From the NCBI RefSeq assembly GCF_000452705.1, contig NZ_CP007014.1, forward strand, positions 3,162,001-3,226,000: a stretch of 64,000 nucleotides of DNA. The letters run 5' to 3'. The notes beneath the pieces are model-generated. The model was given only the letters and a program-made list of their open reading frames with translations, made no database searches and had not been told where the DNA came from. The position numbers and the translations under genes were made by a program. This document shows, piece after piece, positions 18,292-26,170 of the stretch. The stretch comes from Pseudomonas syringae CC1557 (GTDB taxonomy: Bacteria; Pseudomonadota; Gammaproteobacteria; Pseudomonadales; Pseudomonadaceae). The stretch's first letter is position 1, and each line of letters begins with the position of its first letter.

Positions 18292-19467
18292 TCAAACCCT
18301 GCGCGCAAAGCCGACTTGTGCACGCACGGGACACCTGCGCAACACGCCCACCAACAGCAGCGCTATCACTGAAAACCAAGCACTCACCAGCAGAACCGGC
18401 TGGGCGTTGTCGCCTGCAATCCATTGCGACGCCAGCAGCGGTCCAAACGCACAGCCCAGCAATTGCATGCCGGGGATAAGCCCGGCGATTCTTCCGGATG
18501 GGTCGATCTGCAATGCAATGCGCACCTGAAAAGGCGTCAGCATCAGATAGACCAGCGCGAACAAGCTGCACAGCCCGAGGAATACCGTTACACCCTGATC
18601 AGCCGCCACATACATACCTAGCGCAATGCTGGCGAGCAGGAGTGCGACAACTGCCAGCATCGAATAGTCAGGAACTCTGCGTACCAGCAAAACCCCCAGG
18701 CATCCGCTCACCACCTGCATGAACAGCATTGCCGAAACCAACAGCTGCGCCGCTTGAGGGGCAAGACCGGCATGGGTTCCCAATGGCTCCAGATACGCCC
18801 AAAGCGCGCCGATAGCCGACAGTTGCAGGAATACCAGCATCAACAGCAACACTTGCTTGAAACTCCAGCGGAAATCCGACGCATCGGTTTGTTTGTCTGG
18901 TTCGCGCGCCAGCCGTTTCGGCAGCCAGGCCACTAACAGCACTGAAACCGCCGTCAGTCCGCCCAGAAACACGAAGCCGGCATAAACGCTCTGGCCGGGC
19001 AATACCCAGAACGCCAGCGCTGCCGCTATCAGAGCCTGCGCCAGTGTCTGGACCACCATGAACACGCCCGCCACCCGGTCCGGCGCAGGCCCCTGAACGA
19101 TCAGGCTCACTGCACCCCATAGCAACAGCCCCTCCGCGAGCCCCGCCAGCGCCCTGGCGGCAGTCAAAGGACCATCGCCAGTGACATTGGCCGTCAGCAG
19201 GTCCATCCCGGCCGCCGAAAAAATAGCGATGACGGTGAGCAAACGCAGGTTCAGCCTTGATCGCAGCAGGTCGCCAAGCACCACGCCCAGTCCAAGTGCG
19301 ACGATTTCCCCCATCGCGACGAGCCCGACGCCTTCCAGTGAGACGTGACCTTGCGCGAGCAACTCACCCAACAGCAGCGGTTGCAGGCCCACCATCAGCA
19401 CCGCGACCGAGCCCAGGGCCAGTGCGGCGCACAGATGCCTGCGAGTTACAACGGAAGACGTTTGCAT
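18292..19467 (-). CDS. MFS transporter ending the uncharacterised operon
   Basis: A 12-helix major facilitator protein of about 391 residues. The frame is open to 19530, but the ATG at 19467 (MQTSSVVTRRHLCAALALGS) gives a normal MFS N-terminus. Hydrophobic segments alternate throughout; a motif-A-like loop is GDLLRSRLNLRLLTVIAIF, with a further conserved part AARALAGLAEGLLLWGA. It lies 22 bases after the aldolase-fold gene and is the last gene of the operon, so it probably moves the pathway's substrate or product. Direction and substrate cannot be read from sequence. It ends about 190 bases before the achromobactin Fur box. Confidence 0.82.
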   Translation of the reverse strand: MQTSSVVTRRHLCAALALGSVAVLMVGLQPLLLGELLAQGHVSLEGVGLVAMGEIVALGLGVVLGDLLRSRLNLRLLTVIAIFSAAGMDLLTANVTGDGPLTAARALAGLAEGLLLWGAVSLIVQGPAPDRVAGVFMVVQTLAQALIAAALAFWVLPGQSVYAGFVFLGGLTAVSVLLVAWLPKRLAREPDKQTDASDFRWSFKQVLLLMLVFLQLSAIGALWAYLEPLGTHAGLAPQAAQLLVSAMLFMQVVSGCLGVLLVRRVPDYSMLAVVALLLASIALGMYVAADQGVTVFLGLCSLFALVYLMLTPFQVRIALQIDPSGRIAGLIPGMQLLGCAFGPLLASQWIAGDNAQPVLLVSAWFSVIALLLVGVLRRCPVRAQVGFARRV

Positions 19468-19489
19468 GCCATGCGCCTCTTCGGAAGTC

Positions 19490-20110
19490 TCAATAACCGC
19501 GGGTTTCCGGCGGAATCCGGCCATCGGCAAAACACAGTGCCGCCCGCTTTTCGTCTTTCATCAGCCTCCCGTTTGCCACCAGCACCACCCACCATGGCAG
19601 TAACGTGAGTGGTTTACCGCAGGCCCTGGCCAGGGTGTAGGCCTTGGCACATTTTTCAAACAGCTCCGCGTTGAGTGCCATGCGAGCGCCAGTAGTCCCC
19701 ATGATGACTGGCGTGCCATCGATCAGCGCGCCATTTCCGCCACGCTTCAAGGTATTCACCAAGGGCTGATCCTGTTTGCCGGGCGTGCCCATATGACCGA
19801 TATGACGCGCTTGTTCATCAAAGAGCATCGGCATGACACCGCCAAAATCCACCAGACTTTTTGCGAACGTTCCGCCGCCTACCAGAATGGCGCCTACGTC
19901 CATACGTGCCCTGTAAATAGAAGCATGAGGCTGACTGCCCTCCACGGAGGAAGCGGACCAATCGACCGCCTGCGGTGCCAGGTCATCCAGTTTTCCCAGC
20001 CACATGCCCTGCTCGCCCGGCAAACGCAGGGAAATGCTGCTGTGTGAATCGACCTGACCTATCAGGCGTTCACGCAGGTCAAACCATTGCTGTCGAAGTA
20101 GATCGCGCAT
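19490..20110 (-). CDS. Class II aldolase/adducin-fold protein lacking metal ligands
   Basis: About 206 residues from the ATG at 20110 (MRDLLRQQWFDLRERL); the extra 22 codons upstream are probably not translated. The overall pattern fits a class II aldolase/adducin domain: DSHSSISLRLPGEQGMWLG resembles the glycine loop and YRARMDVGAILVGGGTFAKS occupies the place of the zinc-binding strand. The His-x-His of true aldolases (IHTHQP in the sister gene at 21599-22276) is replaced by VGGGTF, and the Asn-His-Gly motif by a region reading MGTTGARM. It is therefore unlikely to do metal-dependent aldol cleavage; it may bind a ligand or partner the active aldolase. Ten bases separate it from the aminotransferase gene. 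Confidence 0.7.
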   Translation of the reverse strand: MRDLLRQQWFDLRERLIGQVDSHSSISLRLPGEQGMWLGKLDDLAPQAVDWSASSVEGSQPHASIYRARMDVGAILVGGGTFAKSLVDFGGVMPMLFDEQARHIGHMGTPGKQDQPLVNTLKRGGNGALIDGTPVIMGTTGARMALNAELFEKCAKAYTLARACGKPLTLLPWWVVLVANGRLMKDEKRAALCFADGRIPPETRGY

Positions 20111-20120
20111 CACGCCCTCC

Positions 20121-21602
20121 TCACACCAGTTGAAATACAGCGTCGAAGCGTTCGAGGGCGTCATCGATGACCTCATCGGTGTCCGCCAGGCTGGTGTATA
20201 TCCGGCTCCCCGCCAGGGTGATCAGGCCATGAGCGGTATACGCAGCGCCCATCTCTTCCATCATGTGTTTGCGGGTCTTGGCTTCGTTGCGTGCGCGCAA
20301 CAGCTTCAGCGGGTTGCTGGTGTCGAGCAGCAATACACCGGAGGTCTGCAAATGCACGATGGAGCCCATGTTGTAAGCCACATAGGGCAAACCGCGTCGA
20401 TTGATGATTTCCTCCAGCCCGGCGCGCATGCGGTCGCCTGCCCTGCCCGCCAGTGCCGGTGCGTCCAGACGACGTGCTTCAAGCAGCGCGTAATACCCCG
20501 CAACGCATGACAGCGGGTTGGCCGACAGTGTCCCGCCGACGAACGCCCGCCGTGACGATGTACCAATGCCACCGGCAAGCAGTTGCATGACGTCTCGACG
20601 TCCGCCAATCGCGCCAGCCATGGGGTAACCACCAGTCAGGCATTTACCCAGCACAGTGATATCGGGCATGACATTGAAGTACGCCTGCGCGCCGCCCAGC
20701 CCCGCACGAAACCCGGTGACCACTTCATCGAAGATCAGCAGCGTGTCGAACTCGTTGCACAGTGCGCGCAGCTGGCGGTTGAAGTCAGCATGTACCGGAC
20801 GGGTACCGCTTTCCGGACCGAAGGGTTCGACCATCACCGCTGCGGTACCGCCTCGCAGGCGATTGATCTGCAACCGGCGACGCAAGGCGTCCAGATTATT
20901 GGGAGGGCTTTCCTGTGTGTTCGCCGTGGCGCCTCGCGGAATACCCAAGGCTTCCATACGACCGGTTCCCGGCAAACGCATGCCGTAGACAAGCTGATCG
21001 CTCCAGCCGTGATAAGCCCCGCCGATCTTGATCACCCACTTCTTGCGGGTATACGCACGCGCCAGGCGCACCGCAGCCATTACCGCTTCGGTGCCAGAAC
21101 CCAACAAGCGCACCATGTCGATACCCGGCATCAACTCGCACACCAGTTCAGCCAGCTTGACCTCGTACTCATGCAGCAGCCCGGTTACCGGCCCGCACTC
21201 GTCAAGAATGCGATTGACCTGCTCGCGGATCGCCGGATGGTTCGAGCCCAGCAAGGTCGGGCCGCCCGCCTGTAGAAAGTCGGTGTAACGATTGCCGTCG
21301 ACATCCGTCAAATGCGCACCCCTGGCCTGGGAAAAGGCCAGCGGAAACGGGTAATTGAATGCAAGGTTGTGTTGCACACCTCCCGGTATGACCTTCTTCG
21401 CAGCTTCGGACAGGCGCTTTGAACCCTGACAACGCTCATCGAAATAGCCCATGACCTTGCTCATCGCATCGCGCTTGATCGGGCGGATGGGCTGCTTCAC
21501 CAGCGCGTCGAAACGACGGTAGAGCAATTCGACGTCAGGCCACTGCGAGACGGCTGAAGTCGGGACCGGAGGCAGGCTGGCAAGATCAAGAGGTTTGTTC
21601 AT
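20121..21602 (-). CDS. Glutamate-1-semialdehyde-type class III aminotransferase
   Basis: A PLP-dependent aminotransferase of about 493 residues, closest in pattern to glutamate-1-semialdehyde 2,1-aminomutase and its relatives. Landmarks are KKVIPGGVQHNLAFNYPFP, LLGSGTEAVMAAVRLARAYT, KIGGAYHGWSDQLVYG, LLIFDEVVTGFRAGLGGAQ and ITVLGKCLTGGYPMAGAIGG with the catalytic lysine. It carries about 60 residues ahead of the typical family start. Since hemL-type enzymes of haem synthesis are shorter and stand apart from sugar genes, a role in transaminating an aldehyde or ketone from the neighbouring aldolase is more likely. The ATG at 21602 overlaps the aldolase stop as ATGA. Confidence 0.85.
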   Translation of the reverse strand: MNKPLDLASLPPVPTSAVSQWPDVELLYRRFDALVKQPIRPIKRDAMSKVMGYFDERCQGSKRLSEAAKKVIPGGVQHNLAFNYPFPLAFSQARGAHLTDVDGNRYTDFLQAGGPTLLGSNHPAIREQVNRILDECGPVTGLLHEYEVKLAELVCELMPGIDMVRLLGSGTEAVMAAVRLARAYTRKKWVIKIGGAYHGWSDQLVYGMRLPGTGRMEALGIPRGATANTQESPPNNLDALRRRLQINRLRGGTAAVMVEPFGPESGTRPVHADFNRQLRALCNEFDTLLIFDEVVTGFRAGLGGAQAYFNVMPDITVLGKCLTGGYPMAGAIGGRRDVMQLLAGGIGTSSRRAFVGGTLSANPLSCVAGYYALLEARRLDAPALAGRAGDRMRAGLEEIINRRGLPYVAYNMGSIVHLQTSGVLLLDTSNPLKLLRARNEAKTRKHMMEEMGAAYTAHGLITLAGSRIYTSLADTDEVIDDALERFDAVFQLV

Positions 21603-22276
21603 GGGTGGGTCTCCGAGAAGGTCTGAGGACTGAGTGCGTGCGGGCTGGAAAGCGCCTTGATCAGGCGGGCTACTGCGGCGCTGGACTCCGGTTTGCTGGA
21701 GGCATTGGCCTTGATCTGATTGACCAGATGGTCGCGACAAAACTTTTCCAGGTCTTCCAGTCGCGCCAGCGTGGTTTCTATGTCCGGACCGCAACACAGC
21801 ACGCCGTGGTTGCGCATCAGATAGGCGTTGTGGTCCGGGCGGATGGTCTTCTCCAGTTTGCCGGCCAGCCAGCCGGAGCCGGACGGTGCGTAACCCACCA
21901 GCGGAACGCGTTTACCCAGCGATGCCCATAACGGTGGGTATGGCACTTCCAGTGGTTTACCGAACAATGTGCATGCGCTGGCCAGTGGTTGATGGGTATG
22001 GATACTGCAATTCACATCGGGGCGGCAGCGCAGGACTCGCGCATGCAACTCGCTCTCGACCGAGGGCGAGCGCTCTCCCGAGAGCTGTTTGAGGTCCACC
22101 AGCCGTAACACGCAGACATCTTCGGCACGCATGCTGAAATAATCGGTGGCGGACGGGGTGACCGCGATGTGCTGCGCGTCGATACGCAGTGCCAGGTTGC
22201 CGCCGGTGGCGGCAAAGAAGCCACGGCGTGACAGATGCCGCGACAGTGCGACGATCTGCTGTTGAACAGAACTCAT
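21599..22276 (-). CDS. Class II (zinc) aldolase, fuculose-phosphate type
   Basis: A 225-residue class II aldolase/adducin-family enzyme with all expected active-site features: the phosphate/glycine loop FFAATGGNLALRI, a catalytic Glu followed by His-Ala in SVESELHARVLR, the zinc pair in SIHTHQPLAS and the third zinc ligand in LMRNHGVLCCG. Such enzymes split or form sugar phosphates such as fuculose- or ribulose-1-phosphate, and some relatives are dehydratases (MtnB) that give methylthio-ketopentyl phosphates. It overlaps the kinase gene upstream and the aminotransferase gene downstream by four bases each, so the three are probably made together. Confidence 0.88.
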   Translation of the reverse strand: MSSVQQQIVALSRHLSRRGFFAATGGNLALRIDAQHIAVTPSATDYFSMRAEDVCVLRLVDLKQLSGERSPSVESELHARVLRCRPDVNCSIHTHQPLASACTLFGKPLEVPYPPLWASLGKRVPLVGYAPSGSGWLAGKLEKTIRPDHNAYLMRNHGVLCCGPDIETTLARLEDLEKFCRDHLVNQIKANASSKPESSAAVARLIKALSSPHALSPQTFSETHP

Positions 22277-23901
22277 GATGTCGTCTCCTGTGATGGGTTC
22301 AATCTGCGATACAGCGGTGCCAGGCGCTTGCGAACTTCCTTGAACGTGGCGAAGCGGTCGTCATACAGGCGACGGGTTATCGTGGACGGCTCGTACAGCC
22401 GATGCGGTCGTTGCAGCGCCGGAAGGTCGGAGAACTGCAGTTTTTCCAGCGCGACGGCGGCGATCAGGGCCGCGCCACGGGCATTGGTCTGGATCGGGTT
22501 ATGCGGTTGCTGGATCACCCGCCCGCAGACATCCGCCATGATCTGGCACCACACATCCGATTGCGCACCGCCGCCGGTGGCCACGATTACGCCGCTGGAC
22601 TGGCCGATGAACTGCGAGAACGGTTCGAGCATCCAGCGCGTGTTGTGTGCAACGCCTTCCATGAAGGCGCGGATGATGTCTTCCCGGGAATGTTCGAGTT
22701 TCAGGTTGAACAGGCCCGCGCGAAGGCTGGGATCGCCAATCGGCGAACGCTCGCCGCACAGCCATGGCGTGTAGATCAGACCTCGCGAGCCAGGCGGCAC
22801 GCGGGCGGCAATCCGGTCGAGCAACGCGTAGACATCCGGTTGCTGTTCATCGCTGAGCAGTTCGTCCGGGTGGTACAACACCTTGTCGCGCAAAAACGAC
22901 AGATTCGCGCCCGCTGCCGATTGCATGGCCATCGCCAGGTAGCGGCCCTTGACCGCGCTGGGCACTGCCGCAATGTGGTGACGAACACTGGATTTCTTGA
23001 ACGGCACATGCGCACCGACCCAGGATGAAGTACCCAGATAAAGGTGCGGCGCAAAATCGCTCACTGTTGCGCCTACCGCCACTGCCGAGGTGTCCACGGC
23101 ACCTGCCACCACTGGCGTCGAGTGCGGCAGCCCCAGTGCATCGGCCAGTTCCGGCTGCAACGTCCCGATGACTTCGGTAGACCCCACCAGTTCGGGCAGT
23201 TTGCCTGCATCGATGCCCAGCGCCCTGATCAGGCTGTCGTCGTAACGGATGCGGTGCGGGTCGCGGTTATCGGTGATCCAGGCGGTCAGCATCGAGTCGC
23301 CGGTGGCACAATAACGACCTGACAGGCGCAGGTTCATGTAGTCCAGTACGTTGAGGAATTTGTGGGTCCTCTCATACCTTGCCGGATCGTGATCGAGGAT
23401 GTAGGCCATGTGCCCCGCCGAGTCCATGCCTGACAGTGAGGCCACGCCACCGGTCAGGCGCAGCGAGCGCCAGAGCTTGAGTGGTCCGTAGCCGCCCAGG
23501 TTGCACCACCCGCCGCCCATGCGCTTTTTGATGGAGTCAGCACCGCGCTTGTCCAGCCACAACAGCGCGCGCCCCAGCGCCGAGCCATTACGGTCGACGC
23601 ATACCGTGCCTTCGCTCTGAGTGGAACAACACACAGCCACCACTTGGCGTCGCCTGAGCAAATCAGCCCCCAGCAGCTCGTGGGCACCGCGCAAAAATGC
23701 ATTCCACCAGTCTTCGGGGTCCTGCTCCGCACTCAAGCCACTGACGTAAAGCGGTACGCCATGGAACGCCCAGGCCCGAATGTCACCCTCCATGGAGACC
23801 AGTGCACACTTGCAGCCAGACGTTCCGAGGTCGATGGCGAGGACGAGTTGCTCCAGACCGGTGACCGCCTCAGGCGTCCGGGAGATGAAAAGCGAAGTCA
23901 T
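22273..23901 (-). CDS. FGGY-family carbohydrate kinase
   Basis: A 542-residue sugar kinase of the FGGY family (xylulokinase, ribulokinase, AI-2 kinase group). The N-terminal phosphate loop is LAIDLGTSGCKCALVS; other landmarks are VCCSTQSEGTVCVD, ALLWLDKRGADSIK, VVAGAVDTSAVAVGATV, YLGTSSWVGAH and the C-terminal VIVATGGGAQSDVWCQIMAD with KLQFSDLPAL close to the end. It would phosphorylate the substrate of the aldolase encoded next (ATGA overlap). It begins 10 bases after the porin gene. The sugar or polyol used is unknown; the residue pattern does not let me choose between the subfamilies. Confidence 0.88.
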   Translation of the reverse strand: MTSLFISRTPEAVTGLEQLVLAIDLGTSGCKCALVSMEGDIRAWAFHGVPLYVSGLSAEQDPEDWWNAFLRGAHELLGADLLRRRQVVAVCCSTQSEGTVCVDRNGSALGRALLWLDKRGADSIKKRMGGGWCNLGGYGPLKLWRSLRLTGGVASLSGMDSAGHMAYILDHDPARYERTHKFLNVLDYMNLRLSGRYCATGDSMLTAWITDNRDPHRIRYDDSLIRALGIDAGKLPELVGSTEVIGTLQPELADALGLPHSTPVVAGAVDTSAVAVGATVSDFAPHLYLGTSSWVGAHVPFKKSSVRHHIAAVPSAVKGRYLAMAMQSAAGANLSFLRDKVLYHPDELLSDEQQPDVYALLDRIAARVPPGSRGLIYTPWLCGERSPIGDPSLRAGLFNLKLEHSREDIIRAFMEGVAHNTRWMLEPFSQFIGQSSGVIVATGGGAQSDVWCQIMADVCGRVIQQPHNPIQTNARGAALIAAVALEKLQFSDLPALQRPHRLYEPSTITRRLYDDRFATFKEVRKRLAPLYRRLNPSQETTS

Positions 23902-23911
23902 AAAGGTCTAC

Positions 23912-24793
23912 TCAGAATGTGCGGGAAATCGACGCTACCCAGCGATTGTCATCCGTGGCCCGCACATGCCCGTCGTCTTCGGCCATGTACAGTTCGCGGG
24001 CCCGGGTCTTGGTGGTCACCCAGTCAAGCCCCCAGTCAAAACCCCACCAGCGATGCACCAGGCCTGCGCCATAGTCGGCAAAGTCGGCTTCCGAGAAGTT
24101 TTCGATCTGTTGATAGCCGGCATGCACCTTCAGGTTGGTGTTGATGCCCAGCGCGTACTTGTAGTCCAGGTCGTAAAGCAGGCTGCCGCGCGAGTTACGG
24201 TCGCCCTTGGCGTAGCATTCCAGGCCTTTGGTCGGATCGTCGCGGAACTGCAGTTGCGCGCCGCACACCCCGCCACTATTGGCCCCCCGGTAGTTTTTCG
24301 AGAGCACTCTGGCGACTCGGCCTTCGAGCGCGCCATAACCTATTTCGAGCACGGCAAACTGACTGTTGTAATGGGTGGAGTGCTCTTCACCCGGCGTGAA
24401 GGTCTGGAAATCGAAGCTATTCGGCGCCTTGAATTGCGCGCCAGGGAACATCTCTGCAGCAAGCCCCACACCGTAGTGCCAGGCGTCTGGATCACCAAAG
24501 CGATAGCCGCCGGCAAGCAGCACGCCTGCGCCATCGCCGTCGAGAAACTGCTTCTTGCTGACCGTGGTAAATTCGGCGAGCGCCACCAGGCCTGATTCAT
24601 GAGCGACCTGAAGGGTGACTTTGGCACCGGGGCGATTCAACGAATCGGAGATACCCCGGGTACGAATGTCTGAACTGGCCTTGGCCGTGACATCCACCGC
24701 ATAGCTGGACATTTCATCTGCCAGTGCCAGCGTCGGACAGGCTATGGAGCACAGGGTGACCGCCAGTGCACAACGGGTTGTATGAGTACGCAT
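23912..24793 (-). CDS. TorF-type putative outer-membrane porin
   Basis: A 293-residue exported protein with an N-terminal signal (CALAVTLCSIACPTLALA) and a body of alternating short strands ending in the aromatic RWVASISRTF, as for outer-membrane barrels. The early SSDIRTRGISDSLNRPG matches the TorF family signature, in which a strand after the signal reads similarly. It likely lets the operon's substrate or product across the outer membrane. It lies 28 bases after the DUF2147 gene and 10 before the kinase gene. Family call moderate; function is inference. Confidence 0.75.
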   Translation of the reverse strand: MRTHTTRCALAVTLCSIACPTLALADEMSSYAVDVTAKASSDIRTRGISDSLNRPGAKVTLQVAHESGLVALAEFTTVSKKQFLDGDGAGVLLAGGYRFGDPDAWHYGVGLAAEMFPGAQFKAPNSFDFQTFTPGEEHSTHYNSQFAVLEIGYGALEGRVARVLSKNYRGANSGGVCGAQLQFRDDPTKGLECYAKGDRNSRGSLLYDLDYKYALGINTNLKVHAGYQQIENFSEADFADYGAGLVHRWWGFDWGLDWVTTKTRARELYMAEDDGHVRATDDNRWVASISRTF

Positions 24794-24821
24794 GATTCTC
24801 TCCCACGCTAAAGGGCCGGAC

Positions 24822-25247
24822 TTACAACGTGCAAACCGGAGCAGGAGGCAGTGTGTCGATACGTTCGAACTGCTCTGTCTTGCCGAGTATCTCGGTGCCG
24901 ACGAAAGCCCTCACATTGAGGCGACCGTCCTTGACGCGAACAGCGCCCTTGTATTTTTTCTGGTCACGCGGGTCATACACCCAGCCATCGCGCCAGGCAT
25001 CCTTGTCATAGCGGGTCAGCTGCAGGATTTGCACACCGCAGTCGCTGGACGCCGAGGTAACATCCTTGACCCAGACCACCTGTCCGCAGATGGCGCCTGC
25101 CTGATCCTTGCAATCGTCCAGTCTGACCACTGCATCTTTTTCCGCAGTCAGCCAAAGGCCCTTGGCCTCCAGAGGACCTGTTGCAGCATGAATGCCGGTG
25201 GAGCACATCAGAACCGAGGAGAAGAAAAGCCATTGCTGTACGTTCAT
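24822..25247 (-). CDS. Exported DUF2147-domain protein
   Basis: A small secreted protein of 141 residues, first gene of the operon. It has a short export signal (MNVQQWLFFSSVLMCSTGIHA) and a DUF2147 pattern: EAKGLWLTAEKDAVVRLDDC, GAICGQVVWVKDV, then DQKKYKGAVRVKDGRLNVRA and EILGKTEQFERI. Members are periplasmic or secreted beta-barrel proteins, about 120 residues long when mature, of unknown role. Four cysteines remain in the mature part, allowing disulphides. Its gene faces the TetR gene across 151 bases. Confidence 0.78.
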   Translation of the reverse strand: MNVQQWLFFSSVLMCSTGIHAATGPLEAKGLWLTAEKDAVVRLDDCKDQAGAICGQVVWVKDVTSASSDCGVQILQLTRYDKDAWRDGWVYDPRDQKKYKGAVRVKDGRLNVRAFVGTEILGKTEQFERIDTLPPAPVCTL

Positions 25248-25301
25248 AGCGGCACCTTTTTATTTTTTTTAACAGACCGTCACATTAACGACGCTTCAGT
25301 T

Positions 25302-25338
25302 ATGATAGTCATCGCTACACAGTAGTTATAACTATCAT
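25302..25338. promoter_or_regulatory. Inverted repeat, candidate TetR operator
   Basis: ATGATAGT at 25302-25309 is repeated inverted as ACTATCAT at 25331-25338; extended, the two halves read ATGATAGTCAT and, on the other strand, ATGATAGTTAT. A 10-base palindrome AGTTATAACT (25324-25333) overlaps the second half. It sits in the divergent gap between the DUF2147 operon and the TetR gene, where a regulator could act on both. Confidence 0.5.
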
Positions 25339-25398
25339 TTTAAAGCGCAGCAACTTTTATTTCGCCACACAGGCACCTCACCCTTTCGACAGGTACGT

Positions 25399-26079
25399 AT
25401 GGCCAGGCTGAAAACTGAAACAGATCCAGCACAGATCGCGGGAAAAACCGCAGAGCGCAAGAAACTGCCCGCGCAGCAACGCGCCACTGAAACCTACGAG
25501 CGCATTCTCGTGGCCACCGCACAGACCCTGTGTGACGTCGGAGTGGAGCGCTTGTCCACTAATCTGGTCTGCGAGCGTGCAGGTCTTACACCGCCTGCGC
25601 TGTATCGCTATTTCCCCAATAAATACGCGCTGTTGACGGTGCTGGGTGAGAGGCTGCTGGAAAAGCAGAACGAGCGGATCGATTACTGGATCACGGCGGA
25701 GCTGCTCACCGGCACGCCGCAGGCTTTGGAAAAGGCGCTTGCCGATCTGATTCTGGACACTTATGAGGTCACCGAGGCAACGCTGGGCGGCATGTGGACG
25801 CTCAAGGCGTTAAGGGCCGTTCCGGCTTTGGAGCACGTGAGGCTCGACTCGCACCGCCGGGTGGCCACCGCTCAGGCTGCAATCATGACCAGTGCGTTCC
25901 CTGAGGCTGATCCCCAGCGCATCGCCATGGTTGCGCGAGTCGCGGTAGAAATGATTCACGCGACAATCGAGCTGCTGTTCGACGAGCCCATGGCCCCTGA
26001 ACAGGTCTGCGCAATGGTGGCGGCGATGATCGTCAGCCATCTGGATCGTTTGAGCCCGCTGCCTGAAGCCGGCGATTAA
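25399..26079 (+). CDS. TetR-family transcriptional regulator
   Basis: A 226-residue repressor-type regulator. The N-terminal DNA-binding domain is clear: TYERILVATAQTLCDVGVERLSTNLVCERAGLT with the recognition helix PPALYRYFPNKYALLTVLGE. The C-terminal ligand domain is divergent, as is normal. The ATG at 25399 follows a modest purine-rich stretch. It is followed after about 90 bases by an aldehyde dehydrogenase gene on the same strand, and faces a seven-gene operon, so it may control one or both in response to an aromatic aldehyde or related ligand (inference). Confidence 0.88.
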   Translation: MARLKTETDPAQIAGKTAERKKLPAQQRATETYERILVATAQTLCDVGVERLSTNLVCERAGLTPPALYRYFPNKYALLTVLGERLLEKQNERIDYWITAELLTGTPQALEKALADLILDTYEVTEATLGGMWTLKALRAVPALEHVRLDSHRRVATAQAAIMTSAFPEADPQRIAMVARVAVEMIHATIELLFDEPMAPEQVCAMVAAMIVSHLDRLSPLPEAGD

Positions 26080-26170
26080 CCGGCCTGGCTTTATTTCCGG
26101 GCTTTACTTGCCTCCTTACACAGACAGTCCGTCTCCACTCATTATAAAAAGCAGCTACAGGGGCATTGTC

